Notes: generated by a model not told the origin, from the sequence alone. Positions 43,991 to 53,456 are shown, counted from the first letter of the stretch. The stretch is DNA of 64,000 nt from Bradyrhizobium hereditatis (GCF_020329435.1 NZ_JAGKJK010000002.1:62001-126000); one strand, 5' to 3'. Numbers and translations: made by a program.

Positions 43991-45129
43991 CGTGCGCCTC
44001 CACTCTGCTGCTGACCCGCCGTCGGCGGCGGGCGCCGCGGCGTCAATTCGCTGAGCGGCAGATAGGGCACGATGCTCTGTCCTCCCGAGTTGCCGCCGTC
44101 ATAGACCAGCTTCTCGGATCCGCCGAGAATCCGCTCCATCGTCTCCAGATAAATTCGCTGCCGCGTCACGTCCTTGGCCTTGTTGTATTCCTCGAACACC
44201 TTCGTGAAGCGCGCGCTCTGGCCTTTGGCCTCGGCGATCGCCTGCTCCCTGTAACCTTCGGCGACCTGCAGGATCTGCGCGGCGCGGCCGCGCGCGTCGG
44301 GCACGACGCGGTTGGCATACGTCTGCGCCTCGTTCTGCAGTCGCTCGAAGTCGGCACGCGCGGCCTGCACGTCGCGGAACGCGTCGATCACCTGCGCCGG
44401 CGGATCGACCTTCTGCATCTGCACCTGCGTGATCTGGACGCCGGAGCCGTAGCTATCCAGCGTCCTCTGCATCAGTTCATGAACGGCCTGCTCGGTCGTG
44501 TTGCGGGCGCCGGTGAGGATCGGCTGGATCTGCGAACGCCCGATCACCTCGCGCATCGCGCTTTCGGCGACCGCCTTCACGGTGCCTTCGGGATTCTGGA
44601 TGTTGAAGAGGAAATTACCGACGCCGTTCGGCTTGATGCGCCACAGCACCGTGAAGTCGACGTCAACGATATTCTCATCGCCCGTCAGCATTAGGCTTTC
44701 TTCCGGCACATCGCGCATGGTGCGGCCGCGCCGCGCCGGATCGTCGATCAGCGACATGCCAATCGAAAGGGTCGAGACGCGCAGCGCCTTCGGCAACAGC
44801 ACGGTCTCGATCGGATAGGGCAGATGATAGTTCAGCCCGGGATCCACGGTGCGCACATGCTTACCGAAGCGCAGCACGACACCGAGCTCTTCCGACTGCA
44901 CACGGAAGAATCCGGACAAGCCCCAGATCACCAGTGCGCCGACCAGCACGAGCGCGATGCCCATGCCGCTGAAATGACCGCCCGGCAGGAGCTGCTGCAG
45001 CTTGTCCTGGCCGCGCCGCAGCAAATCCTCAAGATCGGGTGGCCTCGGCCCGCCCGACTGCGGACCGCCACCCCACGGTCCTTTGGGACCCTGGCCCCAT
45101 GGGCCCCCGCCTTGATTCTTCCACGGCAT
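43987..45129 (-). CDS. hflK: HflK, SPFH-domain protease modulator
   Basis: 380 residues. The first 45 residues are Gly/Pro-rich (GGGPWGQGPKGPWGGGP), a cytoplasmic segment normal for HflK. One membrane helix near 55-75 is followed by SEELGVVLRFGKHVRTVDPGLNYHLPYP and the SPFH domain, then a coiled coil that ends in LGGSEKLV. Partner of HflC in the FtsH-associated cage. Upstream spacing to folA is 185 bases, so the hfl block probably has its own promoter there. Confidence 0.96.
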   Translation of the reverse strand: MPWKNQGGGPWGQGPKGPWGGGPQSGGPRPPDLEDLLRRGQDKLQQLLPGGHFSGMGIALVLVGALVIWGLSGFFRVQSEELGVVLRFGKHVRTVDPGLNYHLPYPIETVLLPKALRVSTLSIGMSLIDDPARRGRTMRDVPEESLMLTGDENIVDVDFTVLWRIKPNGVGNFLFNIQNPEGTVKAVAESAMREVIGRSQIQPILTGARNTTEQAVHELMQRTLDSYGSGVQITQVQMQKVDPPAQVIDAFRDVQAARADFERLQNEAQTYANRVVPDARGRAAQILQVAEGYREQAIAEAKGQSARFTKVFEEYNKAKDVTRQRIYLETMERILGGSEKLVYDGGNSGGQSIVPYLPLSELTPRRPPPTAGQQQSGGAR

Positions 45130-45314
45130 ATTAACTCTCCTCTGCGGGGGGCCGGGTCCGCCTGTCGGGCAGCCGACTTAAAGCCTCGCATATCCGGTCG
45201 GCTTTATAGGGGACCACTCGGGCCCTTACAACGCAAGCTTACTGCTCGAAGCAGCTATGCTTGAGGCCATAATTGTCAATGCAAAACATTGGTTAGCGAG
45301 GTTAACGCGGGCGA

Positions 45315-45824
45315 TTAGGGCTTGCGCCGACGATATGTCACATAGGAGAAGTCGACGCCATCGTCCGGGCCGGCCGGTTTCCGCACGCGCGCCACCTCTT
45401 CCCAAACGTCCAAATCGATTGCCGGGAAATACGTGTCGCCGTCGGGCCGGGCATGCACCTCGGTAATCTCCAGGCGATCGGCGTTCTCCATCCATTGGGC
45501 ATAGATTTCCGCACCGCCGACCACCGCGATCTCAGTGGCGAAACGTCGCAGCGCATCGCCGGTGGCGATTGCCTTCGCGTCGGTGAAGGAACGGGTAACC
45601 ACAACACCATCGGCGCGAAAGCGGGCGTCGCGGGTCACGACAATGCTGGTCCGCCCCGGAAGCGGCCGGCCGATCGAGACGAAGGTCTTGCGTCCCATCA
45701 CCACCGGCTTGCCTGTCGTGAGCGCCTTGAAACGCGCCAGGTCGGATTTCAGCCGCCAGGGAATGCTGCCGCCTGCCCCGATCACCCCGTTCTCCGCGAC
45801 CGCGGCGATGAGAACGATTTCCAT
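45315..45824 (-). CDS. folA: Dihydrofolate reductase
   Basis: 169 residues from the ATG at 45824, which shares its A with the TAA of the upstream GNAT gene; GGAG is eight bases upstream. NADPH-dependent reduction of dihydrofolate. Landmarks: IAAVAENGVIGAGGSIPWRLKSDLARFK with the catalytic acidic residue region, VVMGRKTFVSIGRPLPGRTSIVV, and VVGGAEIYAQWM. It regenerates the cofactor consumed by ThyA, whose gene is the first of this three-gene group. Confidence 0.95.
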   Translation of the reverse strand: MEIVLIAAVAENGVIGAGGSIPWRLKSDLARFKALTTGKPVVMGRKTFVSIGRPLPGRTSIVVTRDARFRADGVVVTRSFTDAKAIATGDALRRFATEIAVVGGAEIYAQWMENADRLEITEVHARPDGDTYFPAIDLDVWEEVARVRKPAGPDDGVDFSYVTYRRRKP

Positions 45825-46309
45825 TACCGTGCTCCTTGTGCGAGCGCGGTCAGCGCCGGACCACTGACCCGGCAGATCGTCCACTCATCCATCATTTCGG
45901 CACCGAGCGATTTGTAGAACGCGATCGACGGCGTGTTCCAATCGAGCACCGCCCACTGCAGTCGCGACCAGCCGTTTGCCACGCACTCCCTTGCAAGATG
46001 CACCAAGAGCGCCTTGCCGATACCTTTGCCGCGCAGCGCCGGGCGGACGAACAGGTCTTCCAGATAGATTCCGGAGCGACCGCTGAAGGTCGAGAAATTG
46101 ACGAACCAGACCGCAAAGCCGACCGGCTCGCCATCCCATTCGGCGATTTCGCAGAACAGGCGCGGATTATCGCCGAACAGCGCGGCTTCGATGCCGGCCT
46201 CGGTCGCCTCGACCTCATGGAGCAGCTTTTCGTATTCCGCGAGCTCGCGAACGAAGGACATTACAAGTCCCGCTTCGCCAGGGCGCGCGCGGCGGATGCT
46301 GAGAGACAT
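45824..46309 (-). CDS. GNAT-family N-acetyltransferase
   Basis: 161 residues. Acetyl-CoA loop region LEDLFVRPALRGKGIGKALLVHLA (motif A, R-G-K-G-I-G), preceded by the strand GFAVWFVNFSTF and followed by NTPSIAFYKSLGAEMMDEW (motif B), close to the diamine/spermidine acetyltransferase-like group. Acceptor unknown. Placed between thyA and folA, seven bases after the thyA stop and overlapping the folA start by one base, so all three are translated from one message. Confidence 0.9.
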   Translation of the reverse strand: MSLSIRRARPGEAGLVMSFVRELAEYEKLLHEVEATEAGIEAALFGDNPRLFCEIAEWDGEPVGFAVWFVNFSTFSGRSGIYLEDLFVRPALRGKGIGKALLVHLARECVANGWSRLQWAVLDWNTPSIAFYKSLGAEMMDEWTICRVSGPALTALAQGAR

Positions 46310-46316
46310 CAGATGC

Positions 46317-47111
46317 TCATACCGCGACTTCGGCCTTGATATGCGGGTGCGGATCGTAGCCTTCGAGCGCGAAATCCTCGTAGCGGAACGCGAAAATATC
46401 CTTCACTTCGGGATTGATCTTCATTGTCGGCAACGGCCGCGTCGGCCGCGTCAGCTGCAGCCGCGCCTGCTCGAGGTGGTTGGAATAGAGGTGCGCATCG
46501 CCGAGCGAATGCACGAAATCGCCCGGCTTCAATCCGGTGACCTGCGCGACCATCATGGTCAACAGCGAATAGGACGCGATGTTGAAGGGCACGCCAAGGA
46601 ACACGTCGGCGGAGCGCTGATAGAGCTGGCAGGAAAGCTTGCCGTTTGCGACGTAGAACTGAAACAGGCAGTGACAGGGCGGCAGCGCCATCTTGTCGAC
46701 GTCGGCCGGATTCCAGGCCGTTACGATCAACCGCCGCGAATCCGGGTTGCGCTTGATCATGTCGATGACGTTGGAAATCTGGTCGATGCTGCGCCCGTCC
46801 GGCGCCGGCCAGGAGCGCCATTGCGATCCGTAAACCGGGCCGAGATCGCCATTGGCGTCGGCCCATTCATCCCAGATCGAAACGCCATTGTCCTTGAGAT
46901 ATTTGATGTTGGTATCCCCGGCCAGGAACCACAGCAATTCGTGCACGATCGCCTTCAGCGGCAACCGCTTGGTGGTCAGCATCGGAAAACCGGCCGACAG
47001 GTTGAACCGCATCTGGTGACCGAAGATCGACAGCGTGCCGGTGCCGGTGCGGTCATGCTTCTCCGCGCCGTCGCTGAGGATACGTTCGAGCAGATCGTGA
47101 TACTGGTTCAT
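46317..47111 (-). CDS. thyA: Thymidylate synthase
   Basis: 264 residues, exactly the E. coli ThyA length, starting at the ATG at 47111; no good ribosome-binding site is visible. Converts dUMP to dTMP with methylenetetrahydrofolate. Catalytic Cys in [13 protein letters not shown], dUMP phosphate Arg in [16 protein letters not shown], folate-site VYGSQWRSW. The first gene of thyA-GNAT-folA; dihydrofolate it releases is reduced by FolA. Confidence 0.97.
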   Translation of the reverse strand: MNQYHDLLERILSDGAEKHDRTGTGTLSIFGHQMRFNLSAGFPMLTTKRLPLKAIVHELLWFLAGDTNIKYLKDNGVSIWDEWADANGDLGPVYGSQWRSWPAPDGRSIDQISNVIDMIKRNPDSRRLIVTAWNPADVDKMALPPCHCLFQFYVANGKLSCQLYQRSADVFLGVPFNIASYSLLTMMVAQVTGLKPGDFVHSLGDAHLYSNHLEQARLQLTRPTRPLPTMKINPEVKDIFAFRYEDFALEGYDPHPHIKAEVAV

Positions 47112-47236
47112 GGCAGGTAGCTTCGGACCTTTGATCGGAGCAGCGAATTTACGCCCGGGGCATCCGATCGACACGCCGATTCGGCGTAAACACCGATTAT
47201 ACCCGGAAAAATGATCACCCCCGGAATAAACGACAA

Positions 47237-47261
47237 GGGGCGGGAACCGCTGTCCCGCCCC
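47237..47261 (-). terminator. Terminator after tctC
   Basis: Perfect 9-bp stem GGGGCGGGA / TCCCGCCCC with a 7-base loop, 26 bases after the tctC stop on the minus strand, followed by CTTGTCGTTTATT. Very stable; the T-run is broken, so efficiency may be moderate. It separates the tct genes from thyA. Confidence 0.7.
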
Positions 47262-47286
47262 TCGCCCATCGTCCTGATCAGGTGGA

Positions 47287-48270
47287 TCAATTTACCGGCT
47301 TGACTACCGGCGTCCACTTGGCGATTTCGCTCTTCACCAAGGTTCCAAGCGCCGCCGGCGTACGGTCGGCGGGTGCCGGGATGACACTGCCGAGCTCGAT
47401 CAGACGCTTGCGCACGGTCTCATCCTCCAGCGCCTTGACAATGGCCGCGTTCAGTTTGGCGATGACATCCGGCGGCGTTCCCTTCGGCGCGAAGATTGCG
47501 TTCCAGGCCTGGGCCTGGAAGGCCGGCAGTCCGGCCTCGGCCGTGGTCGGAACATTGGGCAGCGATGGATTGCGCTCCGGCGTCGCCACGGCATAGGCCT
47601 TGATGGTGCCGCCGTTGATCTGCGGCACGGCATTGACGATCTGGTCGCACATGTAGTCGACCTGTCCGGCAACCAGCGCGTTCATCGCCGGACCCGTCCC
47701 GTTGAAGGGAACGCCGATCGGCTTGACGCCGAGCACCGAGTTCAAGAGTTCGCACGAGACGTTGGAGACCGAGCCGATGCCGGCATGCGCCGCGTTGACC
47801 TTGGTCTCGTTCGCTTTGACGTAGGCGATGAATTCCTTGAGATCCTTCGGCGGCAGGTCCTTGCGCGCCAGGATCAGGATCGGCGTGCCGGCGAGCAGAC
47901 CGACCGGCTCGAAGTCTTTTTCCGGGTGATAGGCAAGTTTCGGATAGAGCGGCACGGAGGCCGCATGCGTGCCCATGTGACCGGTGATGAGCGTATAGCC
48001 GTCATTGGCGGCTTTCGCCGCGCGTGTCGTGGCAGTGGTGCCGCCGGCGCCGACCACGTTTTCGATGATGATGGTCTGACCGAGCGTCTGTGCCATGTGG
48101 CCAGTGACGATGCGGGCGATGACGTCTGTCGGTCCGCCCGCCGCGAACGGCACGATCATGGTGATGTTGCGCGTCGGGTAGTTCTGAGCCAGCGCCTGCG
48201 AAGAAGACAGGCCCAGCCCGGCAAGCACTGCCACAAAACCGCTCGCAAGCAAGCGACCGTACCGATTCAT
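47287..48270 (-). CDS. tctC: Tripartite tricarboxylate transporter substrate-binding protein (TctC/Bug family)
   Basis: 327 residues; GGGAG lies before the ATG. Signal peptide [20 protein letters not shown] with cleavage after ALAQ. Mature protein begins [26 protein letters not shown], the Bug-family carboxylate-binding start, with a second hallmark [19 protein letters not shown] near residue 160. It delivers a di- or tricarboxylate, or a similar organic acid, to the TctAB channel. It is the last gene after tctB and tctA, separated from tctA by a hairpin and a palindrome, so it may be expressed on its own. Confidence 0.93.
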   Translation of the reverse strand: MNRYGRLLASGFVAVLAGLGLSSSQALAQNYPTRNITMIVPFAAGGPTDVIARIVTGHMAQTLGQTIIIENVVGAGGTTATTRAAKAANDGYTLITGHMGTHAASVPLYPKLAYHPEKDFEPVGLLAGTPILILARKDLPPKDLKEFIAYVKANETKVNAAHAGIGSVSNVSCELLNSVLGVKPIGVPFNGTGPAMNALVAGQVDYMCDQIVNAVPQINGGTIKAYAVATPERNPSLPNVPTTAEAGLPAFQAQAWNAIFAPKGTPPDVIAKLNAAIVKALEDETVRKRLIELGSVIPAPADRTPAALGTLVKSEIAKWTPVVKPVN

Positions 48271-48315
48271 TTTGATCTCCCGAAATTTGTTATAATGCCG
48301 AACCCGCCGGTCGGC

Positions 48316-48336
48316 ATTTTCTATGGCATAGAAAAT
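48316..48336. promoter_or_regulatory. Candidate operator upstream of tctC
   Basis: Perfect 10-bp arms ATTTTCTATG / CATAGAAAAT about one central base, 46 bases upstream of the tctC ATG. A TATAAC box on the tctC strand lies just downstream (around 48288-48293), which would place the palindrome near a -35 position. No regulator gene lies next to it. Confidence 0.55.
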
Positions 48337-48337
48337 T

Positions 48338-48364
48338 AGCCCGAAGTCGACCAGACTTCGGGCT
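48338..48364 (-). terminator. Hairpin between tctA and tctC
   Basis: Perfect 11-bp arms AGCCCGAAGTC / GACTTCGGGCT with a 5-base loop, 19 bases after the tctA stop. On the minus strand AATTTTC follows, so it can act as a weak intrinsic terminator or an mRNA 3' stabiliser that splits the tct operon. Confidence 0.65.
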
Positions 48365-48382
48365 GCGGCGCACCGACGCAGG

Positions 48383-49948
48383 TCAGTTCTCCGACTCCAC
48401 GAACACCTCGTCGCGCTTCTTGCGTAGCGCTGGCAGCACCGTAAGGACCAGCAACGCAGCGGCGATCGCCATCAGCACCGCCGACAGCGGACGCGTCAGG
48501 AAGACCGACCAGTCGCCGCGCGAGATCAACAGCGCACGACGCAGGTTCTCTTCCATCAGCGGTCCAAGCACCATGCCGAGCAGCAACGGGGCCGGCTCGA
48601 AATCGTGCTTGATCAGCCAGTAGCCGAACAACCCGAACGCACCGGCGATCATGACGTCGGTTGGCGCGTTGTTGACGGAGTAGATGCCGATACAGCAGAA
48701 AACCACGATCGAAGGGAACATCAAGCGATAAGGCACGCGCAGGAGCCGCACCCATATCCCGACCAGCGGCAGGTTGATGATGAGCAGCATCAGGTTGCCG
48801 ACCCACATCGAAGCAATCATGCCCCATACCAGGTCCGGCTGCTTCTGCATCACCTGCGGGCCCGGCACGATGCCATGAATAGTCATCGCGCCGACCATCA
48901 GCGCCATGACGGCGTTGGGTGGGATGCCGAGCGTGAGCAACGGGATGAAGGAAGTCTGGGCGGCGGCATTGTTCGCACTCTCGGGTGCTGCAACACCGCG
49001 GATTTCGCCATGACCGAACTTCGAGGGATCTTTCGCGATCTTCTTCTCGAGCGTGTAGGCCGCGAACGATGCGATCACGGCGCCGCCGCCCGGCAGAATG
49101 CCGAGGATCGATCCGAGGACGGTACCGCGCCCCACCGCGGGCGCCGCATCCTTGAGATCCTTCCGCGTCGGCATCAGTCCCGAAACCTTCTCCTGGACCA
49201 GCTTGCGATCGGTTTCACCACCGGCGTCGAGATTGCGAATGATCTCCGCAAAACCGAACAGTCCCATCGCCAGCGTCGCGAAACCAAGACCGTCCGCCAG
49301 TTCGGGAATGTTGAAGGCCATGCGCGACGCACCGGTCTCGATGTCGGACCCGACCATCGACAGCAGCAGCCCCATCACGATCATTGCGATCGCCTTCAGC
49401 ACCGAGCCCTTCGCGAGCACGACCGCGAAGATCAGGCCGAGCACCATCAGCGAGAAATATTCGGCAGGACCGAACGCCAGCGCAATCTTGGTGAGCGGCG
49501 CGCCCAGCAGGGCAATCAGCACGGTCGCAACGCAGCCGGCGAAGAACGATCCGATTGCGGCGATCGCGAGCGCCGGACCGGCGCGGCCTCTTTTCGCCAT
49601 CTGGAAGCCGTCGAGCGCGGTAACCACTGAACCGGCCTCACCTGGAATATTCACCAGGATCGACGTGGTCGAGCCGCCATACTGCGCACCATAGTAGATG
49701 CCGGCCAGCATGATCAGCGCGCCGACGGGGGGCAGGCCGAAGGTGATCGGCAGCAGCATTGCCACGGTGGCGATGGTGCCGATGCCCGGCAGCACGCCGA
49801 CCAGCGTACCGACCAGCGCACCGATCAGGCACAGCAGAATATTGACCGGAATCGGAATGGAAGCTCCGCCTAGAAAAGCGGGCGTCCACTGCACGAAGTT
49901 GAAAACGACGCCAAAGCCGAGGCTGAGATTTGCGAAGACATCTCCCAT
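48383..49948 (-). CDS. tctA: Tripartite tricarboxylate transporter large permease (TctA)
   Basis: 521 residues, about twelve membrane helices. Family landmarks: GVLPGIGTIATVAMLLPITFGLPP near residue 50, YYGAQYGGSTTSILVNIPGEAGSVVT near residue 90, and the mirrored GILPGGGAVIASFAAYTLEKK and ESANNAAAQTSFIPLLTLGIPPNAV in the second half. It moves a carboxylate with cations, dependent on TctB and TctC. Starts seven bases after tctB stop. Confidence 0.95.
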   Translation of the reverse strand: MGDVFANLSLGFGVVFNFVQWTPAFLGGASIPIPVNILLCLIGALVGTLVGVLPGIGTIATVAMLLPITFGLPPVGALIMLAGIYYGAQYGGSTTSILVNIPGEAGSVVTALDGFQMAKRGRAGPALAIAAIGSFFAGCVATVLIALLGAPLTKIALAFGPAEYFSLMVLGLIFAVVLAKGSVLKAIAMIVMGLLLSMVGSDIETGASRMAFNIPELADGLGFATLAMGLFGFAEIIRNLDAGGETDRKLVQEKVSGLMPTRKDLKDAAPAVGRGTVLGSILGILPGGGAVIASFAAYTLEKKIAKDPSKFGHGEIRGVAAPESANNAAAQTSFIPLLTLGIPPNAVMALMVGAMTIHGIVPGPQVMQKQPDLVWGMIASMWVGNLMLLIINLPLVGIWVRLLRVPYRLMFPSIVVFCCIGIYSVNNAPTDVMIAGAFGLFGYWLIKHDFEPAPLLLGMVLGPLMEENLRRALLISRGDWSVFLTRPLSAVLMAIAAALLVLTVLPALRKKRDEVFVESEN

Positions 49949-49955
49949 AACGCCC

Positions 49956-50456
49956 TCACCGGATCATGAAAGTCGGCAGGAGCTGCAAAGGCAGGCCGAG
50001 CGCATACGGAAACAACAGGCTGCAAAACGCCGTCAGGCAGACGGCGACGATAACAGTTTCCATCCATCGCGTCTCGGGTGTCCCGCATGCCGCGATCAGG
50101 AAGCTGGCCATAGCGGCAAAGATCATCCCCATGGGCCGGATCGTGAAAGCAAACGTCAAAATCGCGATCGTCACGAAGAAAGGTCCCCGCCAATGGTATT
50201 TCGCAAGATGAGGACCTTCGGTGAAAATGCCGACGACAGTGATGAGAGCGCCCAATCCCAGCAGCAAAAATGCGAACATCCGCGGCGCAGTACCGGCGCC
50301 GAACGAAAAGCCGCGCATGCCCTGCAGATCGCTTGATGCCCAAAGGGCAAACACGGCAATCGCCATCAAGGCAATTCCGCCGACAAATTCCTGCGGGTTG
50401 CGAACCCATTTCGGCATAATGGATTTGACCGGCGCCTGGCCGGGCGTGGCGTTCAT
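49956..50456 (-). CDS. tctB: Tripartite tricarboxylate transporter small permease (TctB)
   Basis: 166 residues with four membrane segments. Starts after GGGGAGGAG. The N-terminus carries a soluble stretch (NATPGQAPVKSIMPKWVRNP) before the first helix, then SFGAGTAPRMFAF, a typical TctB motif. Small partner of TctA. First gene of the operon; a GGGCT/AGCCC stem lies just upstream of the ribosome-binding site (50479-50493). Confidence 0.88.
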   Translation of the reverse strand: MNATPGQAPVKSIMPKWVRNPQEFVGGIALMAIAVFALWASSDLQGMRGFSFGAGTAPRMFAFLLLGLGALITVVGIFTEGPHLAKYHWRGPFFVTIAILTFAFTIRPMGMIFAAMASFLIAACGTPETRWMETVIVAVCLTAFCSLLFPYALGLPLQLLPTFMIR

Positions 50457-50859
50457 GGATACTCCTCCCCAAAGCGGGCTTTGAGCCCGTTGATCGGATA
50501 ACGGTATGCTGTCCCGGAAACTGCCTAGCGAGTTTCCTCACGCAACGCCAGCAAAACCAAACGCTTCCGAGGCGGATGGCAAACGACGCCGTAAAGTGGC
50601 CATCAAGCGCGCCAGGAAAGCCATAGATCCGCAACCACTGCGATTGCAGCGCCGCAACACCCGGATGAATTAGCGATCGACCTTGTCTGCTGACCGAAAC
50701 CGAACCGCGCCGGTGCGGTAAGCCGGCATCCTATTCGGGAAAGGTCGAGTCCGTGGCGAAACCGCAACTCGGCGACACCAAAACGAAACTCCGAGGTGGT
50801 GTTCCCGTCCCGTTCAGGCCATGGGGCCCTGTTTTTCTCCGGTCGCGCACCCTATATTC
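50457..50859. other. Intergenic region between tctB and ssrA
   Basis: About 400 bases. A 55-codon frame from 50506 to 50673 would make a strongly basic peptide (GKRRRKVAIKRARKA inside), but it lacks a ribosome-binding site and I do not count it. The right end holds the ssrA promoter region, with TATATT at 50853-50858 as a likely -10. Confidence 0.45.
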
Positions 50860-51180
50860 GGGGTGCCGGTTCGCCGGCTATGGAAATAAATGACCGTCGC
50901 AATAAACCATTCGGACCCGGGGGCAGTACCCGGCGCCTCCACCCAAGCCCACCCTTTCCAGAGCGGGTTTCGGCGGGGGCGAACCAGGATCGACGAGGGC
51001 GTAAAGGGCGCGTTTTTTCCCGGTATTGTTCCGCCGTTATCGGGCTATGCAATAGTTGCAAACGACAACTATGCTCCGGTTGCTCAGGCTGCGTAACGCA
51101 GTTTGAAAGACCAATCTAAAGTCCTAGCGGGTTAAGCTCCACTAGGCGGGGTCCGGAGGCACCTGGCAACAGAAGCCTCC
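50860..51180 (+). ncRNA. ssrA: tmRNA, circularly permuted two-piece form
   Basis: Rescues stalled ribosomes. The gene is permuted: the acceptor piece comes first (about 50860-50941) and ends CGCCTCC-A, with a T-arm-like CCGGG/CCCGG stem and 7-base loop just before. The coding piece begins at 50975 with GGGGGCG, which pairs over seven positions (one G-U) with that CGCCTCC to make the acceptor stem, and continues with the conserved GAACCAGGATCGACG. The tag reading frame at 51058-51096 encodes ANDNYAPVAQAA and a stop, preceded by the resume Ala. The intervening piece (about 50942-50974) is removed in processing. The ends are estimates; a T-rich tract after 51180 marks the terminator. sspB follows. 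Confidence 0.93.
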
Positions 51181-51196
51181 ACTTTATTCTTTTTCA
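51155..51196 (+). terminator. Terminator of ssrA
   Basis: GGAGGC/GCCTCC arms (51155-51160 and 51175-51180) with a 14-base loop, followed by ACTTTATTCTTTTT. The stem may also be the last helix of the coding piece before trimming. Confidence 0.65.
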
Positions 51197-51328
51197 CCTC
51201 CGGCCGACGGGGCCGTTCTGCCGCAATTCGGTCTGTCACGCCTGCTGACCTGCGGCTCCCACCGGGGTAGCATGAGGGCAAGGGGGCGAGTCGGGTGACC
51301 GGCGGCCATCCAACGTAACAGGACGACC

Positions 51329-51844
51329 ATGGCAACCGATCATATTCGTTATGACGTGCTGGCGCGCGACGCGTTGCGCGGGGTGCTGCGCCGCGTGCTG
51401 GCCGACGCCGCCGAACACGGCCTGCCTGGCGAGCATCATTTCTTCATCACTTTCCTGTCGACCGCCGATGGCGTGAAGCTGTCGCCGCGGCTTCTGGCGC
51501 AATATCCGGACGAGATGACGATCATCCTGCAGCACCAGTTCTGGGATCTGGTGGTGACCGAAGATCGTTTCGAAGTCGGCCTGTCCTTTGGCGGCATCCC
51601 GGAGCGGCTGGTGGTGCCGTTCGCGGCAATCAAGAGCTTCCTCGATCCATCCGTACAGTTCGGGCTGCAATTCGAACCGTCGGAAGGCGCCGCAGAGGCA
51701 CCGCCTGCGAAGCTGCCGGCAGTCCCGACGCCCTCTGCCGTGCCCGTCGCCACGCCGGAGGCGGCCGCCGAAAGCAATGACGAGCCGGCGAAGACGAGCG
51801 AAGGCGCCGAAGTGGTGCGGCTGGACCGCTTTCGTAAGAAATAA
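51329..51844 (+). CDS. sspB: SspB, ClpXP adaptor for ssrA-tagged proteins (alpha type)
   Basis: 171 residues. The N-terminal 115 residues form the SspB-alpha substrate-binding fold, with PGEHHFFITFLSTADGVKLSPRLLAQYPDEMTIILQHQFWDLVV and FEVGLSFGGIPERLVVPFAAIKSFLDPSVQFGLQF. A Pro/Ala-rich linker leads to a C-terminal ClpX-docking tail (EVVRLDRFRKK). It tethers ssrA-tagged proteins to ClpXP for degradation. The tmRNA gene that adds the tag is directly upstream, which fits a common rescue-and-degrade function. Confidence 0.93.
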   Translation: MATDHIRYDVLARDALRGVLRRVLADAAEHGLPGEHHFFITFLSTADGVKLSPRLLAQYPDEMTIILQHQFWDLVVTEDRFEVGLSFGGIPERLVVPFAAIKSFLDPSVQFGLQFEPSEGAAEAPPAKLPAVPTPSAVPVATPEAAAESNDEPAKTSEGAEVVRLDRFRKK

Positions 51845-51916
51845 TCTAGGCGCGGGAAAAACCGCGGCCCTGTAATGTGTCCGTTCCGCCATTTCACGGC
51901 GCAATGGACATGACGT

Positions 51917-53332
51917 ATGGCTCGATCAGAAACATCCGGAAACAAATCCACCCGCAGCGAGACCGACAGCTTCGGTCCGATCGACGTCGCCGCCGACCGC
52001 TATTGGGGCGCGCAGACCGAGCGCTCGCGCCAGAACTTCAAGATCGGCCAGGACCGCATGCCGATGGCGGTCGTCCATGCGCTCGGCCTTGTCAAGCTCG
52101 CCGCCGCTGAAACCAATCGGGAACTCGGACTGCTCGACGCGCGCAGGGCCGGCGCCATCATCCGCGCCGCACGCGAGGTGATCGACGGCAAGCTCGACGA
52201 TCACTTTCCGCTGGTCGTCTGGCAGACCGGCTCCGGCACCCAGACCAACATGAACCTCAACGAGGTGATCGCCAACCGCGCCAACGAGATCCTTGGCGGC
52301 AAGCTCGGCGCCAAGGAGCCGGTTCATCCCAACGATCACGTCAATATGAGCCAGTCGTCGAACGATTCATTTCCGACGGCGATGCACATCGCTGCTGCCG
52401 GACGCATTACGTCCGACCTTATACCGGCCTTGAGCGAACTGCATCGCGAGTTGCGAAAGAAGGAAAAGGCGTTCGCCAAAATCGTCAAGATCGGCCGAAC
52501 CCACACCCAGGACGCAACGCCGCTGACGCTTGGGCAGGAGTTTTCGGGCTACGCCGCGCAGGTCGAGAGTGGCATCGCGCGGCTGCGAACGGCGGTGAAG
52601 GAATTGTTCCCGCTGGCGCAAGGCGGCACCGCGGTCGGGACCGGCCTCAATTCGAAGCCGCGATTTGCAAAGCTATTCGCAAAACACGTCGCGAAAATCA
52701 CGCGGCTGCCCTTCACCAGCGCGCCCAACAAATTCGAGGCGCTGGCGTCCAATGATGCCTACGTCATGGCACATGGCGCGATCAATTCGGTGGCGACCGG
52801 GCTGTTCAAGATCGCCAACGACATTCGCCTCCTGGGCTCGGGCCCGCGTTCCGGTCTTGGCGAACTGATTTTGCCGGAAAACGAACCGGGCTCGTCAATC
52901 ATGCCCGGCAAGGTCAACCCAACGCAGTGCGAAGCGATGACCATGGTCTGCTGTCAGGTGTTCGGCAACCAGACCGCCGTCACGATGGCAGGGAGCCAGG
53001 GCCATTTCGAACTGAATGTTTACAAACCCCTATTGGCATATTGTATGATGCATTCCATTCAACTGCTGTCGGACGCGGCGCGCTCGTTCACCGAACATTG
53101 CGTGGTGGGCATACGCGCCGATGAAAAGCGAATCCGCGAATTGATGGAGCGCTCGCTGATGCTGGTCACCGCGCTCGCTCCCAAGATCGGATACGACAAT
53201 GCAGCGAAGGTCGCCAAAGCGGCACACGCGCGCGGAACAACGTTGAAGGAAGAAGCGGTACGTCTCGGGTTTGTGAACGCCGCCGAATTCGAACGTCTGG
53301 TACAGCCGGACAAAATGACACACCCGGGCTGA
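51917..53332 (+). CDS. fumC: Class II fumarate hydratase
   Basis: 471 residues, normal for FumC. Interconverts fumarate and malate in the citric acid cycle. Motifs: [11 protein letters not shown] near the N-terminus, [61 protein letters not shown] and the superfamily signature [15 protein letters not shown] with the catalytic Ser loop. The gene sits 72 bases after sspB and starts the fumC-DUF4169-RHH set. The ATG lacks a clear ribosome-binding site. Confidence 0.97.
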   Translation: MARSETSGNKSTRSETDSFGPIDVAADRYWGAQTERSRQNFKIGQDRMPMAVVHALGLVKLAAAETNRELGLLDARRAGAIIRAAREVIDGKLDDHFPLVVWQTGSGTQTNMNLNEVIANRANEILGGKLGAKEPVHPNDHVNMSQSSNDSFPTAMHIAAAGRITSDLIPALSELHRELRKKEKAFAKIVKIGRTHTQDATPLTLGQEFSGYAAQVESGIARLRTAVKELFPLAQGGTAVGTGLNSKPRFAKLFAKHVAKITRLPFTSAPNKFEALASNDAYVMAHGAINSVATGLFKIANDIRLLGSGPRSGLGELILPENEPGSSIMPGKVNPTQCEAMTMVCCQVFGNQTAVTMAGSQGHFELNVYKPLLAYCMMHSIQLLSDAARSFTEHCVVGIRADEKRIRELMERSLMLVTALAPKIGYDNAAKVAKAAHARGTTLKEEAVRLGFVNAAEFERLVQPDKMTHPG

Positions 53333-53456
53333 TGGCCGCAGCCGTCCCCCCGGGAAACTACGGATGAGGCGTATAAATTATGGATCGTACGAAAAGAATG
53401 AGGTGATCTTCTATCGCCGTTGCGTGGACGCGTGGTAGGAGCAGGAAATATTTGGT

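Noticed and set aside
45130..45314. A TTGACA box (45274-45279, minus strand) as an hflK promoter
   Set aside because: No matching -10 box at 16-18 bases. A promoter is expected in this gap but I cannot place it.
50506..50673. A 55-codon frame encoding a very basic peptide upstream of ssrA
   Set aside because: No ribosome-binding site, no recognisable family, and it lies in a non-coding stretch next to the ssrA promoter. Could be chance.
50796..51119. Small plus-strand proteins overlapping the ssrA region
   Set aside because: The conserved acceptor stem and tag sequence show that this DNA makes tmRNA; the frames are incidental, apart from the 12-codon tag.
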